Source: Azospirillum lipoferum 4B (GTDB lineage Bacteria > Pseudomonadota > Alphaproteobacteria > Azospirillales > Azospirillaceae). Taken from it: DNA of 64,000 bases. Positions within the stretch are counted from its first letter, which is position 1, and the number at the start of each line of letters is the position of its first letter. Below the pieces are notes generated by a model. The model had not been told where the DNA came from and did not search any database. It saw only the letters and a list, made by a program, of their open reading frames with translations. Of this stretch, positions 19,699 to 31,520 are shown piece after piece. The stretch lies in the NCBI RefSeq assembly GCF_000283655.1, contig NC_016622.1:2864501-2928500 (forward strand), read 5' to 3'. The position numbers and the translations under genes were made by a program.

Positions 19699-20640
19699 TC
19701 ACGTGAGGTTGAGCACGCGCACCGGACGGACCTCCGCCCCCTCGACACGGGCCAACGCCACCGGCGTTCCGCCGAAAAGCGCAATGACGGTGCCATCCCC
19801 ACCGTCAGCACCCTGAACCGCCATCAGGCGGTCACGATCCTGCCGGGTGAGGAGAGCCACCGTCTGGCCGTGCCTCAGTCGGTGCGCTTCCGCTTCCGTC
19901 AGGGCCAGCGCCGGGATGTCGTCCAGCGCGGTCTCGATCGGCAACAGAAGTCGTTCGACGGCCGCACCTTGCTCCATGGCGGCCAGTTCGTCCAGGGAAA
20001 TCGCGCGGTCCAGCGTGAAGGAGCCGACGCGCAGGCGGCGCAGAAGCCCGACATGGCCGACCGTGCCCAGCGCCTCCGCCAGGTCGCGGGCCAGCGAGCG
20101 GACATAGGTGCCCTTTCCGCAATCCACTTCGAACACCGCATGGTCGGCATCCGGTTCCTCGACCAGTTCGAAGCGGTCGATGCGCACGGTGCGGGCGGCC
20201 AGATCGACCGCATCGCCTTCGCGCGCGATGTCGTAGGCGCGCTCGCCGTCGATCTTGATGGCGCAGAACTGCGGCGGCACCTGCTGGATCTCGCCCAGGA
20301 AGGCGGGCAGGGCGGCACGGATCGCGTCCGTGCTCGGCCGGTGGTCGGAGCGGTCGATCACCGCGCCCTCGCGGTCGTCCGTGGTCGTCCGCTCACCCCA
20401 GCGGATGGAGAAGCGGTAGGTCTTGGCGCCGTCCATGGCGTAGGAGACGGTCTTGGTCGCTTCGCCCAGCGCGATCGGCAGGATGCCGGTCGCCAGCGGG
20501 TCGAGCGTGCCGCCATGCCCGGCCTTCTCGGCGTTCAGCAGGCGGCGCACCTTCGACAATGCCTGGGTGGAGGTCATGCCCTCGGGTTTGTCCAGCACGA
20601 CCCAGCCATGGATCGGCGTACCCTTGCGCTTACGAGCCAC
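19699..20640 (-). CDS. truB: tRNA pseudouridine-55 synthase
   Basis: TruB makes pseudouridine 55 in the T loop of tRNAs. With a GTG start at 20640 (MARKRKGTPIHGWVVLDKP) it is 313 aa. The catalytic Asp47 lies in AGHGGTLDPLATGILPI. The KTYRFSIRWG and GKGTYVRSLARDLAEALG motifs are typical. The GTG sits inside the last codons of rbfA (11-bp overlap); the open frame upstream of it is a shadow of the acidic tail of rbfA. Confidence 0.96.
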   Translation of the reverse strand: MARKRKGTPIHGWVVLDKPEGMTSTQALSKVRRLLNAEKAGHGGTLDPLATGILPIALGEATKTVSYAMDGAKTYRFSIRWGERTTTDDREGAVIDRSDHRPSTDAIRAALPAFLGEIQQVPPQFCAIKIDGERAYDIAREGDAVDLAARTVRIDRFELVEEPDADHAVFEVDCGKGTYVRSLARDLAEALGTVGHVGLLRRLRVGSFTLDRAISLDELAAMEQGAAVERLLLPIETALDDIPALALTEAEAHRLRHGQTVALLTRQDRDRLMAVQGADGGDGTVIALFGGTPVALARVEGAEVRPVRVLNLT

Positions 20641-21223
20641 GACGGCCGCCCCGGCTCTCGTCGTCGCTTTCGCCCTTATCTTCGTCGTCGAGCATGGCCC
20701 GGTCGTCGTCGAGGTCGTCGTCCTCATCCGCCTCGTCGGGGCCGAGATCGTCATCCTCGTCCCAGGAATCATCCTCATCCTCGTCATGGTCGTCGTCGCC
20801 ATTGACGCGGCTCAGGGGATGGCCGCTCAGGTCGCGGGCGACCTCCGGGCTGTGCAGGATGCTGTCGATGCGGTGGGCGTAGTCGAAGGAGGTATCGCCT
20901 TCGAAGCTCAGCGTCGGGGCGTGGCGCAGGTTGACCATGCGCGCAACCTGTCCGCGCAGGAAGGCGGCGGCCCGGCGCAGGGCGACCTGCGCCTCCTCCA
21001 TCCGCTCGCCGCCCAGCGTCGAATAGAAGACGGTGGCGTTGGACAGGTCGGGGCTGATCCGCACCTCGGTGACCGTGACGTTCAGCGAGGCCAGCTCCGG
21101 ATCGTGGAAATCCCCGCGGCGGAACAGATCGGCAAGCGCGTGGCGCAACTCCTCGCCGACGCGCAGTTGCCGTTGGGACGGGGGCTTGCCGGCGGTGAAC
21201 GCGCCGCGCTTCTTGCTGGCCAT
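20630..21223 (-). CDS. rbfA: Ribosome-binding factor A with long acidic tail
   Basis: RbfA binds the 30S precursor near helix 1 and helps maturation and cold adaptation. The KH-like core is residues 15-125 (RQLRVGEELRHALADLFRR, NATVFYSTLGG, RVDSILHSP-like RIDSILHSPEV). Residues from about 140 to 188 are a run dominated by Asp and Glu, making the protein 197 aa against 120-140 in many bacteria. It ends with a short basic GGRRGS. It precedes truB and overlaps it by 11 bp. Confidence 0.95.
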   Translation of the reverse strand: MASKKRGAFTAGKPPSQRQLRVGEELRHALADLFRRGDFHDPELASLNVTVTEVRISPDLSNATVFYSTLGGERMEEAQVALRRAAAFLRGQVARMVNLRHAPTLSFEGDTSFDYAHRIDSILHSPEVARDLSGHPLSRVNGDDDHDEDEDDSWDEDDDLGPDEADEDDDLDDDRAMLDDEDKGESDDESRGGRRGS

Positions 21224-21271
21224 GATACGTGTCTTTCGTCGATGTCTGCTACCCGTGCGGTCCGACGGCGG

Positions 21272-21649
21272 TCAGGACCAGAGAACGGGCACGTCGTAAA
21301 GTCTTATGGTTCGGTCGGCACTCACCAGCGTCAAGCCATCCGCCTGCGCCTGTGCGATCAGCATCCGGTCGAAGGGATCGCCATGGTGCCGGGGCAGGCG
21401 GTCCAACCTCTCGATGTGACGGACATCTATGGCAAGGATCGTCAGTCCGTTTTCGACCAGAAGGCGATGGAACCCGGTGGGCAACGTCAACTTTCCGAGA
21501 CCAACCTTGATGGTGAGTTCCCAGAGCGATGCGATGCTCGCCAGAACGGTGCTGGAGCCGTCGGCGATCACCGTCCGGACGGCAGGGCCGAGCTTCGGGT
21601 CGTCGGTGGCCAGCCACAGCAGCACATGGCTGTCGAGCAGCAGCTTCAC
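21272..21649 (-). CDS. VapC-family PIN-domain toxin
   Basis: This is a 125-aa PIN-domain ribonuclease toxin. Acidic residues expected for the metal site are Asp6 (LLLDSHVLLW), Glu44 (SLWELTIK), Asp94 (GDPFDRMLIAQA) and Asp112 (VSADRTI). The start is GTG 21649, overlapping the antitoxin stop by 4 bp; an upstream start at 21679 would overlap more. The partner is the Phd-like antitoxin just upstream. The pair is inserted between infB and rbfA. Confidence 0.92.
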   Translation of the reverse strand: MKLLLDSHVLLWLATDDPKLGPAVRTVIADGSSTVLASIASLWELTIKVGLGKLTLPTGFHRLLVENGLTILAIDVRHIERLDRLPRHHGDPFDRMLIAQAQADGLTLVSADRTIRLYDVPVLWS

Positions 21650-21954
21650 CCCGGCATTCCTTTCCACTGGTCCGGCCACTCCTCATCCGGAGCGAGACCG
21701 TAGAAACTCTTCAACAGGTCGTCCGGCAGCGGAGCGTCGAAATCATCGGCGATCCGGATCTGGCCCTTGGCGAAGCCGAACCGTATCGGTGGCTTTCCGG
21801 TCGGAACGCCTTCGGACTGCGCGTATTCGGCGATGGGCACCAGCTTCACCGCCGGCTTTCCGTCGCGAAGGATGACGATCTCTTCGCCATTCTCCACACG
21901 GTCGATCAGTTCGGCCATGTGCCCGTCGGCTTCGGATAGCGGAATGCGATCCAT
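21646..21954 (-). CDS. Phd/YefM-family antitoxin
   Basis: This is a 102-aa antitoxin. The N-terminal DNA-binding part (IPLSEADGHMAELIDRVENG) and the core EEIVILRDGKPAVKLVPIAEY are typical of Phd/YefM. The C-terminus is acidic and probably unfolded until bound to the toxin (DDFDAPLPDDLLKSFYG). It should repress its own promoter, most likely in the 122-bp gap after infB (21955-22076). It is the partner of the VapC toxin. Confidence 0.92.
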   Translation of the reverse strand: MDRIPLSEADGHMAELIDRVENGEEIVILRDGKPAVKLVPIAEYAQSEGVPTGKPPIRFGFAKGQIRIADDFDAPLPDDLLKSFYGLAPDEEWPDQWKGMPG

Positions 21955-22076
21955 AGCGTCACCTCCAGGTAGGCTTCACCACCTTCGTCCGGAAAATGTC
22001 CGGAAAACGAACCGCCCGGCCCGCTCCGGTGATCCATCGTAAGATGGGCCGGAATGGGCCGGGCGGGCCGTCGGAC

Positions 22077-24938
<2,862 letters not shown>

Positions 24939-24959
24939 CGGTTCCCGAATGGTCAGACG

Positions 24960-25760
24960 TTACATCGCAGGCCGGCCGGCCGTATCGCCGACTCCCAAGC
25001 CCTTATCAGAATCCTGGTGCGCATCCCGGTCCCCTTGGGGACCTTTCAGGTCCAGGTGCTCCCGGGGACCTTTCAGCCCCCTCAGTCGTGCCGCATCGCG
25101 GGCCAGCCCAGCGGCCAGCCTGCCCCGCGCCACCACGGCATGCACCGCGTGATCGCGCCCGAGCGCCGCGGCCAAGGCCGGGGACTGGAACAGATCGATC
25201 ACCGGCAGCGACGGCGCAAGCGCCGTCACCTTGCCGCGCTGGTCCAGCGAGCCGTCCGCGGCTTCGACCAGCAGAGCCGGCGGGGGACCCGCACGGCCGA
25301 CCTGGTTGGCCCTCAACGCCTCGCGCACCTTCTCGTATCCTGCCAGAACGTGGCCGGCACGGCGGGCAAGGCCCAACGCGTGCAGACAACGCCGCTCCAG
25401 CAGCCGTTCCAGCCTCTCGGCCAGATCGGGCGGCACTTTCACCGCTCGACGGGCCGCCTTGGCGAAAACGGATTTACCCATGGCCTTCGCCAGGGCATCC
25501 CGGTCGGCCGTGACCCAAAGGCCGCGGCCGGGCAGACGTTCCTCCAGGTCGGGAACCACCTCGCCGTCGGGGCCGATCACGAAGCGGATCATGCTCTCCT
25601 TCGGCCCGACCGTGCCCGACGCGATGCAGCGGCGCAGAGGCCCCTTCTCGTCGTCGGCCGGCAGGCGGTCCGTCCCGGCACCTTCGTCCTGTGCCAATTC
25701 CTGTTCCGGCACCGCATCCGCGGCGGCGGTCGGTGTCCGTTCGTCGTTCCGTTCGGTCAT
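24960..25760 (-). CDS. YlxR (DUF448) RNA-binding protein with C-terminal L7Ae-like domain
   Basis: This is a 266-aa protein. After an acidic N-terminus, residues 40-110 form the YlxR/DUF448 fold with RRCIASGTVGPKESMIRFVI and LPGRGLWVTADRDAL. Residues from about 128 to 215 (LHALGLARRAGHVLAGYEKVREAL) resemble the L7Ae/L30e kink-turn-binding fold. The tail is Asp/Gly/Lys-rich. Location between nusA and infB is the classical place for YlxR, suggesting a role in the transcription-translation interface. The two-domain form is common in alphaproteobacteria to my knowledge. Confidence 0.9.
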   Translation of the reverse strand: MTERNDERTPTAAADAVPEQELAQDEGAGTDRLPADDEKGPLRRCIASGTVGPKESMIRFVIGPDGEVVPDLEERLPGRGLWVTADRDALAKAMGKSVFAKAARRAVKVPPDLAERLERLLERRCLHALGLARRAGHVLAGYEKVREALRANQVGRAGPPPALLVEAADGSLDQRGKVTALAPSLPVIDLFQSPALAAALGRDHAVHAVVARGRLAAGLARDAARLRGLKGPREHLDLKGPQGDRDAHQDSDKGLGVGDTAGRPAM

Positions 25761-25834
25761 CCGATCGTCATCCGCTCGCGCGGTCCCGAATAATCGTTCC
25801 TGTCGGGCGCAGTTCCAACCGGCATTGCTGCCGG

Positions 25835-27397
25835 TCAGGCCTGCGCGCCCTGACCACCGGCGCTGCCATCCGCCGCAGCAGGGGCCGCGGCGGCGCCGTC
25901 CTGTCCCTCACCCTCGAACCAGTGGGCGCGCGCGGCCATGATGATCGCGTTCGCCTCCTCTTCCGAAGGGGCGTCCTTGGCGCCGTCCTTGCTCAGGATC
26001 TCGACCAGCTCGTCACCGGCCAGATCGGCCAGATCGTCCAGCGTCTTCACGCCGTTCTCGCCCAGCTTCACCAGCTGCGTGGCGGTGAAACCCGTCAGCT
26101 CGGCGACGATGTCCTCGACGCCCAGCTCCAGACGGCGTTCGTTCGCCTGCTCGTCCTGCACTTCGAGGAAGGCGAGGGCGCGCTGCTTCAGCTCGTCGGC
26201 GACCGACTCGTCGAAGCCTTCGATCTCGGCCAGTTCTTCGGTCTCGACGAAGGCGATCTCCTCGACCGAGGTGAAGCCTTCGGCGACCAGCAGGTGGGCA
26301 ATCACATCGTCGACGTCCAGTGCCTGCATGAACAGGGCGGAACGGCTGTGGATTTCCTCCGACCGGCGCTCCGACTCCTCCTGCTCGGTGAGGATGTCGA
26401 TGTCCCAGCCGGTCAGCATCGAGGCGAGGCGCACATTCTGGCCGCGGCGGCCGATGGCCAGCGACAGCTGGTCGTCGGGCACCACCACCTCGATGCGGCG
26501 GTTGTCGTCGTCGAGCACGACCTTGGCGACCTCGGCCGGAGCGAGCGCGTTGACGACGAAGGTCGCCGCCTCGCCCGACCACGGGATGATGTCGATCTTC
26601 TCGCCCTGCAGCTCGCCGACGACGGCCTGGACGCGGCTGCCGCGCATGCCGACGCAGGCGCCGACCGGGTCGATGGAGCTGTCGTTGCTGTGGACGGCGA
26701 TCTTGGCACGGCTTCCCGGATCGCGGGCGACCGCCCGGATCTCGATGATGCCGTCGTAGATCTCCGGCACTTCCTGGGCGAACAGCTTCGCCATGAACAT
26801 GGGATGCGTGCGCGACAGGAAGATCTGGGGTCCGCGCGGTTCCTCGCGGACATCGTAGATATAGGCGCGCACACGGTCGCCGTTCTTGAAATGCTCGCGC
26901 GGCAGCAGCTCGTCCCGGCGCAGGATCGCTTCGGCGCGGCCCAGGTCGACGGTGACGTTGCCGTATTCGACGCGCTTGACCAGACCGTTGACGATCTCGC
27001 CGTTGCGGTCCTTGTACTCGTTGAACTGGCGCTTGCGCTCGGCGTCGCGCACCTTCTGCACGATCACCTGCTTGGCGGTCTGGGCGGCGATGCGGCCGAA
27101 ATCGATCGGCGGCAGCGGGTCGACCAGGAAATCGCCGATCTTGGCGCCGGGCTTTCGGCGCTGGGCGTAGGGCAGGGTGACCTGCGTGGCCTCGTTCTCC
27201 ACCGTCTCGACCACCTCCAGGTGGCGCGTCAGATGGATGTCGCCGGTCTTGCGGTCGATCCGGGCGCGGATGTCGTGCTCGTGGCCGTACTTGGAGCGGC
27301 CGGCCTTCTGAATCGCCTGCTCCATCGCCTCCAGGACTTCGTCCCGGTCGATGTTCTTTTCGCGGGCGACCGCGTCAGCGACTTGCAGCAATTCCAT
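25835..27397 (-). CDS. nusA: Transcription termination/antitermination factor NusA
   Basis: NusA binds RNA polymerase and nascent RNA and modulates pausing, termination and antitermination. It is 520 aa. In order it has the N-terminal polymerase-binding domain (residues 1-125), an S1 domain, two KH domains with [19 protein letters not shown] and [12 protein letters not shown], and a C-terminal pair of acidic helix-hairpin repeats ([17 protein letters not shown] and a later [19 protein letters not shown]). It lies downstream of rimP and may autoregulate the operon through the rimP leader. Confidence 0.98.
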   Translation of the reverse strand: MELLQVADAVAREKNIDRDEVLEAMEQAIQKAGRSKYGHEHDIRARIDRKTGDIHLTRHLEVVETVENEATQVTLPYAQRRKPGAKIGDFLVDPLPPIDFGRIAAQTAKQVIVQKVRDAERKRQFNEYKDRNGEIVNGLVKRVEYGNVTVDLGRAEAILRRDELLPREHFKNGDRVRAYIYDVREEPRGPQIFLSRTHPMFMAKLFAQEVPEIYDGIIEIRAVARDPGSRAKIAVHSNDSSIDPVGACVGMRGSRVQAVVGELQGEKIDIIPWSGEAATFVVNALAPAEVAKVVLDDDNRRIEVVVPDDQLSLAIGRRGQNVRLASMLTGWDIDILTEQEESERRSEEIHSRSALFMQALDVDDVIAHLLVAEGFTSVEEIAFVETEELAEIEGFDESVADELKQRALAFLEVQDEQANERRLELGVEDIVAELTGFTATQLVKLGENGVKTLDDLADLAGDELVEILSKDGAKDAPSEEEANAIIMAARAHWFEGEGQDGAAAAPAAADGSAGGQGAQA

Positions 27398-27525
27398 CCG
27401 TTACACTTCCTGGCTCGGTCTTGTGTGATGCCGGTCTTGCGTGATGTCCGGTCGGTTCGGCGGGATGTCGGTTCGGCTTCAGGGGGCGGGCATCCTGTCG
27501 GCGAGTCCTTGGCGGACCCCGGCCG

Positions 27526-28026
27526 TCAGTTCTGCGGGCCCTCCTGCTGCTCCTGGCTGGCGCGGATCAACTCGTCCGTCAGCACCAGCTTGGCGCGCAG
27601 GATGTTGTCGAACTCCAGCCGGGCCGGTCCCTGTTCGGTGTCGACGCATACAAGGCCGTGCTCGACGCCCTTCAGCATGCCTTTGAAACGCTTGCGGCCA
27701 TCGATGGCCATGCGGCTCTCCAGCCGGGCTTCGAAGCCGGCGAAGCGCTCGAAATCCTTGAGGCGGGTCAGCGGCCGGTCGATGCCGGGCGAACTGACCT
27801 CCAGCGTGTAGGCTTCGCGGATCGGGTCTTCCACGTCCAGCAGGGCGGAGACGGAACGGCTGATGTCGGCGCAATCCTCGACGGTCATGGGCGCGCCGTC
27901 GGCGCGCTCCGCCATGATCTGGAGAACCGACCGCTGGCCGCCTGAGATCTGAACGCGCACGACCTCATAGCCCATGGCTTCGACCGACGGCGTGATGATC
28001 TGTTCGATGCGACCTGTAGCGTCCAT
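27526..28026 (-). CDS. rimP: Ribosome maturation factor RimP
   Basis: RimP assists 30S subunit maturation. It is 166 aa. Typical motifs are ITPSVEAMGYEVVRVQ, LQIMAERADG, the DCADISRSVSALLDVED segment, LEVSSPGIDRPLTR and GPARLEFDNILRAKLV. ATG 28026 (MDATGRIEQI) matches the family start. An in-frame ATG at 28116 immediately after the leader terminator (MSVWKRALVEPS) would add 30 residues and is a less likely alternative. First gene of the rimP-nusA-ylxR-infB operon. Confidence 0.96.
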   Translation of the reverse strand: MDATGRIEQIITPSVEAMGYEVVRVQISGGQRSVLQIMAERADGAPMTVEDCADISRSVSALLDVEDPIREAYTLEVSSPGIDRPLTRLKDFERFAGFEARLESRMAIDGRKRFKGMLKGVEHGLVCVDTEQGPARLEFDNILRAKLVLTDELIRASQEQQEGPQN

Positions 28027-28116
28027 TCCACCTGACCCAAAGCCTGCGGCCGGGATCGAACCGGACGAGGTTTCCACAACAGAAGGTTCAACAAGCGCGC
28101 GCTTCCACACGCTCAT

Positions 28117-28177
28117 AAAAAAATAAGTGGGCAAAAGCCCACCCGCAAAGCGTCTCGCCGGCCCGGTTGCCCGGGCC
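28117..28177 (-). promoter_or_regulatory. Probable attenuator in the rimP-nusA leader
   Basis: On the minus strand, a GGCCCGG-CCGGGCC hairpin (28160-28177) is followed by a perfect GTGGGC-TTTT-GCCCAC hairpin (28127-28142) and then TTATTTTTTT. The second is a textbook rho-independent terminator, about 90 bp upstream of the rimP start and with no complete minus-strand gene just before it. It is therefore either a leader attenuator for the operon or the end of transcripts from trmB. NusA control is plausible but inferred. Confidence 0.75.
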
Positions 28178-28303
28178 GCCGATCCGTATGGGTTCTCAGA
28201 GGGTGAATATAGCCATTCCAACCGATGCCGCAAGCCTTTTCGGGATCGATGCGTTCCTTTACAAGCGGAACTGGTGTCGGCGACGTGCGAGAGGGCCGGA
28301 AGA

Positions 28304-28633
28304 ATGATCCTGGAAGCAGCGATTCTCAGTGTCCGGCCGGGCGAACAGGGGGCCTTCGAGCGTGCGATGGCCGAAGCCCGCCCGCTGATCGGAGCCTCGC
28401 CCGGCTTCCGGGGCATGGAGGTCCGGCCCTGCCTGGAGGATGGCCGCCGTTACCTGCTGCTGGTGTGGTGGGAGCGTCTGGAGGACCATACCCAGGTTTT
28501 CCGAGGCTCCGACCGCTATGCGGAGTGGAAGAAGCGTTTGCATCACTTCTACGACCCGTTCCCGGTGGTGGAGCATTTCGCCGCTCCGCTCGTCGTGCAG
28601 CCGGATCCGATGCGGCCGGTCACGCCCGATTGA
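28304..28633 (+). CDS. Antibiotic biosynthesis monooxygenase (ABM)-fold protein
   Basis: This is a 109-aa protein of the dimeric alpha/beta-barrel ABM family: MILEAAILSVRPGEQGAFERA, the middle SPGFRGMEVRPC, and YLLLVWWERLEDHTQVFRGS. Members oxidise quinols or aromatic polyketides, or are heme-degrading; the activity here is unknown. ATG 28304 follows a ribosome site (gagggccggaaga). It is on the plus strand, opposite to the conserved minus-strand cluster on both sides, and lies between rimP and trmB. Confidence 0.85.
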   Translation: MILEAAILSVRPGEQGAFERAMAEARPLIGASPGFRGMEVRPCLEDGRRYLLLVWWERLEDHTQVFRGSDRYAEWKKRLHHFYDPFPVVEHFAAPLVVQPDPMRPVTPD

Positions 28634-28660
28634 GGGACTGGCCTGCGGATCGGCCCGGCA

Positions 28661-29380
28661 TCACCGCGGGCGGCGGACGAAGCGCATGAAGACCGGCTTG
28701 CGCCCGGCAGCGATGGCCTTCTCCTCATAGCGGGTCGCCGGCCAGTCATCGGGGCGGATGCGCCAGTCCGACGGGCGGCGCGCCGTCCATTCGAAATCGG
28801 GATGCTTCACCGTGTGTTCGAGCATCCAGCGCACCAGTCCCATGTCGTCGCTGGCCAGACGCAACTCTGCCCCGTCCTTCAGCACGCGGGCCAGCCGCGG
28901 CAGATTCTCCGGCCCGATGAAGCGGCGGTCGGCATGGCGCTTCTTCGGCCACGGGTCGGCGAACAGAACGAAGGCGCGGCCGATGGAGGCGTCGGGCAGG
29001 GCATCCAGCAGCGGCCGGGCGTCGTCGGGCTGGATGCGGACGTTGTTCAAGCCCTCGTCCTCGACCATGCCCAGCAGGCCGGCGATGCCGTTGAGGAAGG
29101 GTTCGGCGCCGATGATGCCGACATCCGGATGGTGCCCGGCCTGCCAGGCGAGATGATGTCCCATGCCGAACCCGATCTCCAGCCAGACCTCCCGCTTCGG
29201 GCCGTCGAACAGGCCGGCCGGGTCCAGCCGGTCGCCGGGCTTCGGCAGCGCGATCTGAAGCTGCGGCAGCAGGGTGTCGATCAGCTCCGTCCGGCGTTTG
29301 CGCAGCGGCCGGCCCTTGCGGCGCCCGAACAGGCGGTTGGAGCTTTCGGAAAGGGATCCGGAGGTGCTGTCGTCGGTCAT
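28661..29380 (-). CDS. trmB: tRNA (guanine-N7-)-methyltransferase
   Basis: TrmB methylates G46 of tRNA using SAM. It is 239 aa. The SAM motif is LEIGFGMGHHLAWQA, with the downstream VLFADPWPKKRHADRRFI signature and the C-terminal TRYEEKAIAAGRKPVF. ATG 29380 gives MTDDSTSGSLSESSNRLFGRRKG; the frame is open upstream but poor. The gene is 31 bp downstream of the metK terminator. Confidence 0.97.
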   Translation of the reverse strand: MTDDSTSGSLSESSNRLFGRRKGRPLRKRRTELIDTLLPQLQIALPKPGDRLDPAGLFDGPKREVWLEIGFGMGHHLAWQAGHHPDVGIIGAEPFLNGIAGLLGMVEDEGLNNVRIQPDDARPLLDALPDASIGRAFVLFADPWPKKRHADRRFIGPENLPRLARVLKDGAELRLASDDMGLVRWMLEHTVKHPDFEWTARRPSDWRIRPDDWPATRYEEKAIAAGRKPVFMRFVRRPR

Positions 29381-29412
29381 GTCGGAACGCTGCGTGAAAA
29401 TGAGGAAAGCGC

Positions 29413-29444
29413 AAAAGAAAGCAGGGGCCGTTTCCAGCCCCTGC
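29413..29444 (-). terminator. Rho-independent terminator downstream of metK
   Basis: On the minus strand GCAGGGG pairs with CCCCTGC around a 10-nt loop and is followed by TTTCTTTT. It lies between the metK stop (29489) and the trmB start (29380), so metK and trmB are probably separate units or joined only by readthrough. Confidence 0.85.
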
Positions 29445-29488
29445 CGTCTTTTCCGCATCGGCTGCGGATATTATGCCGCGGAGGCGCC

Positions 29489-30658
<1,170 letters not shown>

Positions 30659-30736
30659 GGGAAACCTCGGCATTCGGCGGCACGCTATTTCATGAGCCGA
30701 AACGGCAGACCGGTACAGCGGCCGCAGACACCGGTC

Positions 30737-30750
30737 CAAAACCGGTTTTG
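30737..30750. promoter_or_regulatory. 14-bp perfect palindrome upstream of metK
   Basis: CAAAACCGGTTTTG is a perfect dyad in the 237-bp gap between metK and the HTH regulator gene. A second ACCGGT lies a few bases to its left (30730-30735). The symmetry and position suggest an operator for a dimeric repressor, perhaps the HTH protein encoded just upstream, but no binding evidence exists. Confidence 0.5.
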
Positions 30751-30895
30751 ACAAGGAATTCACCCGCGGTCAAGAAGACTACCAGCGGTAAAGCACCGGA
30801 CCGATCAGCGCACACGCCACACGAAGGGGGAGCGCGGGCGTGCCGCACCATCCCCGTTCGGTGGGTATCGCATGCCGTGCGTCAACCGGCAGGAG

Positions 30896-31390
30896 TTACT
30901 CCGCGGCTTCCGCGACGGCGGCGCTGGCGACCGCTTTCGTCAACTCGAACAGGCGCTTGCGCACCGACGGGTCGCTGATCTTGTAATAGGCGCGAACCAG
31001 TTCCAGCGTCTCGCGCTTGGCCATCGGATCGGGCTCGTAGGCGCTGGCGGAGCGTTCGTCCGACGCGCCCGCCTCATCGTCATCCTCGACGCGGGCGGCG
31101 GCGGCATCGGCCGGCATGTCGTCGAAGAAGAAGGATACCGGCACGTCGAGCACGCGGCTGAGATCGAACAGACGCGACGCGCCGATGCGGTTGGCGCCGC
31201 GCTCGTACTTCTGCACCTGCTGGAAGGTCAGGCCGATGGCCTCGCCCAGCTTCTCCTGGCTCATGCCGAGAAGCGTGCGGCGGAGACGGACGCGGGAGCC
31301 GACATGGACGTCGATGGGATTCGGCTTTCCGGTCTTCGGACGGCCAGCACCCGCACGGCGCCCGCGCGGCGCCCCAGTTTCAGTCTGCAT
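30896..31390 (-). CDS. XRE-family HTH regulator (PhrR-like position)
   Basis: This is a 164-aa regulator. A basic N-terminus is followed by a helix-turn-helix at about residues 30-85 (VGSRVRLRRTLLGMSQEKLG, then LTFQQVQKYERGANRIGASR and VPVSFFFDDM). An acidic linker and a C-terminal helical region (ETLELVRAYYKISDPSVRKR) follow. In alphaproteobacteria a regulator of this type commonly lies between lnt and metK; PhrR of rhizobia is the named example. The ligand or stress signal here is unknown. Confidence 0.92.
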   Translation of the reverse strand: MQTETGAPRGRRAGAGRPKTGKPNPIDVHVGSRVRLRRTLLGMSQEKLGEAIGLTFQQVQKYERGANRIGASRLFDLSRVLDVPVSFFFDDMPADAAAARVEDDDEAGASDERSASAYEPDPMAKRETLELVRAYYKISDPSVRKRLFELTKAVASAAVAEAAE

Positions 31391-31520
31391 CTCGTTTATC
31401 CCTGTAACGGTTGTGCAACCTAGTTAAGACATATCCACGTATGCAGTCAAGCCCGCTCCGGTCAAGCCGGTTACACGAAATTGTTCTGCCTGTGGTGGGC
31501 TTCTTGCCCGTAATGCTGCG

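Noticed and set aside
30659-30895. SAM-type riboswitch upstream of metK
   Set aside because: I looked for a SAM or SAM/SAH riboswitch but could not match a known consensus. Only the palindrome is reported.
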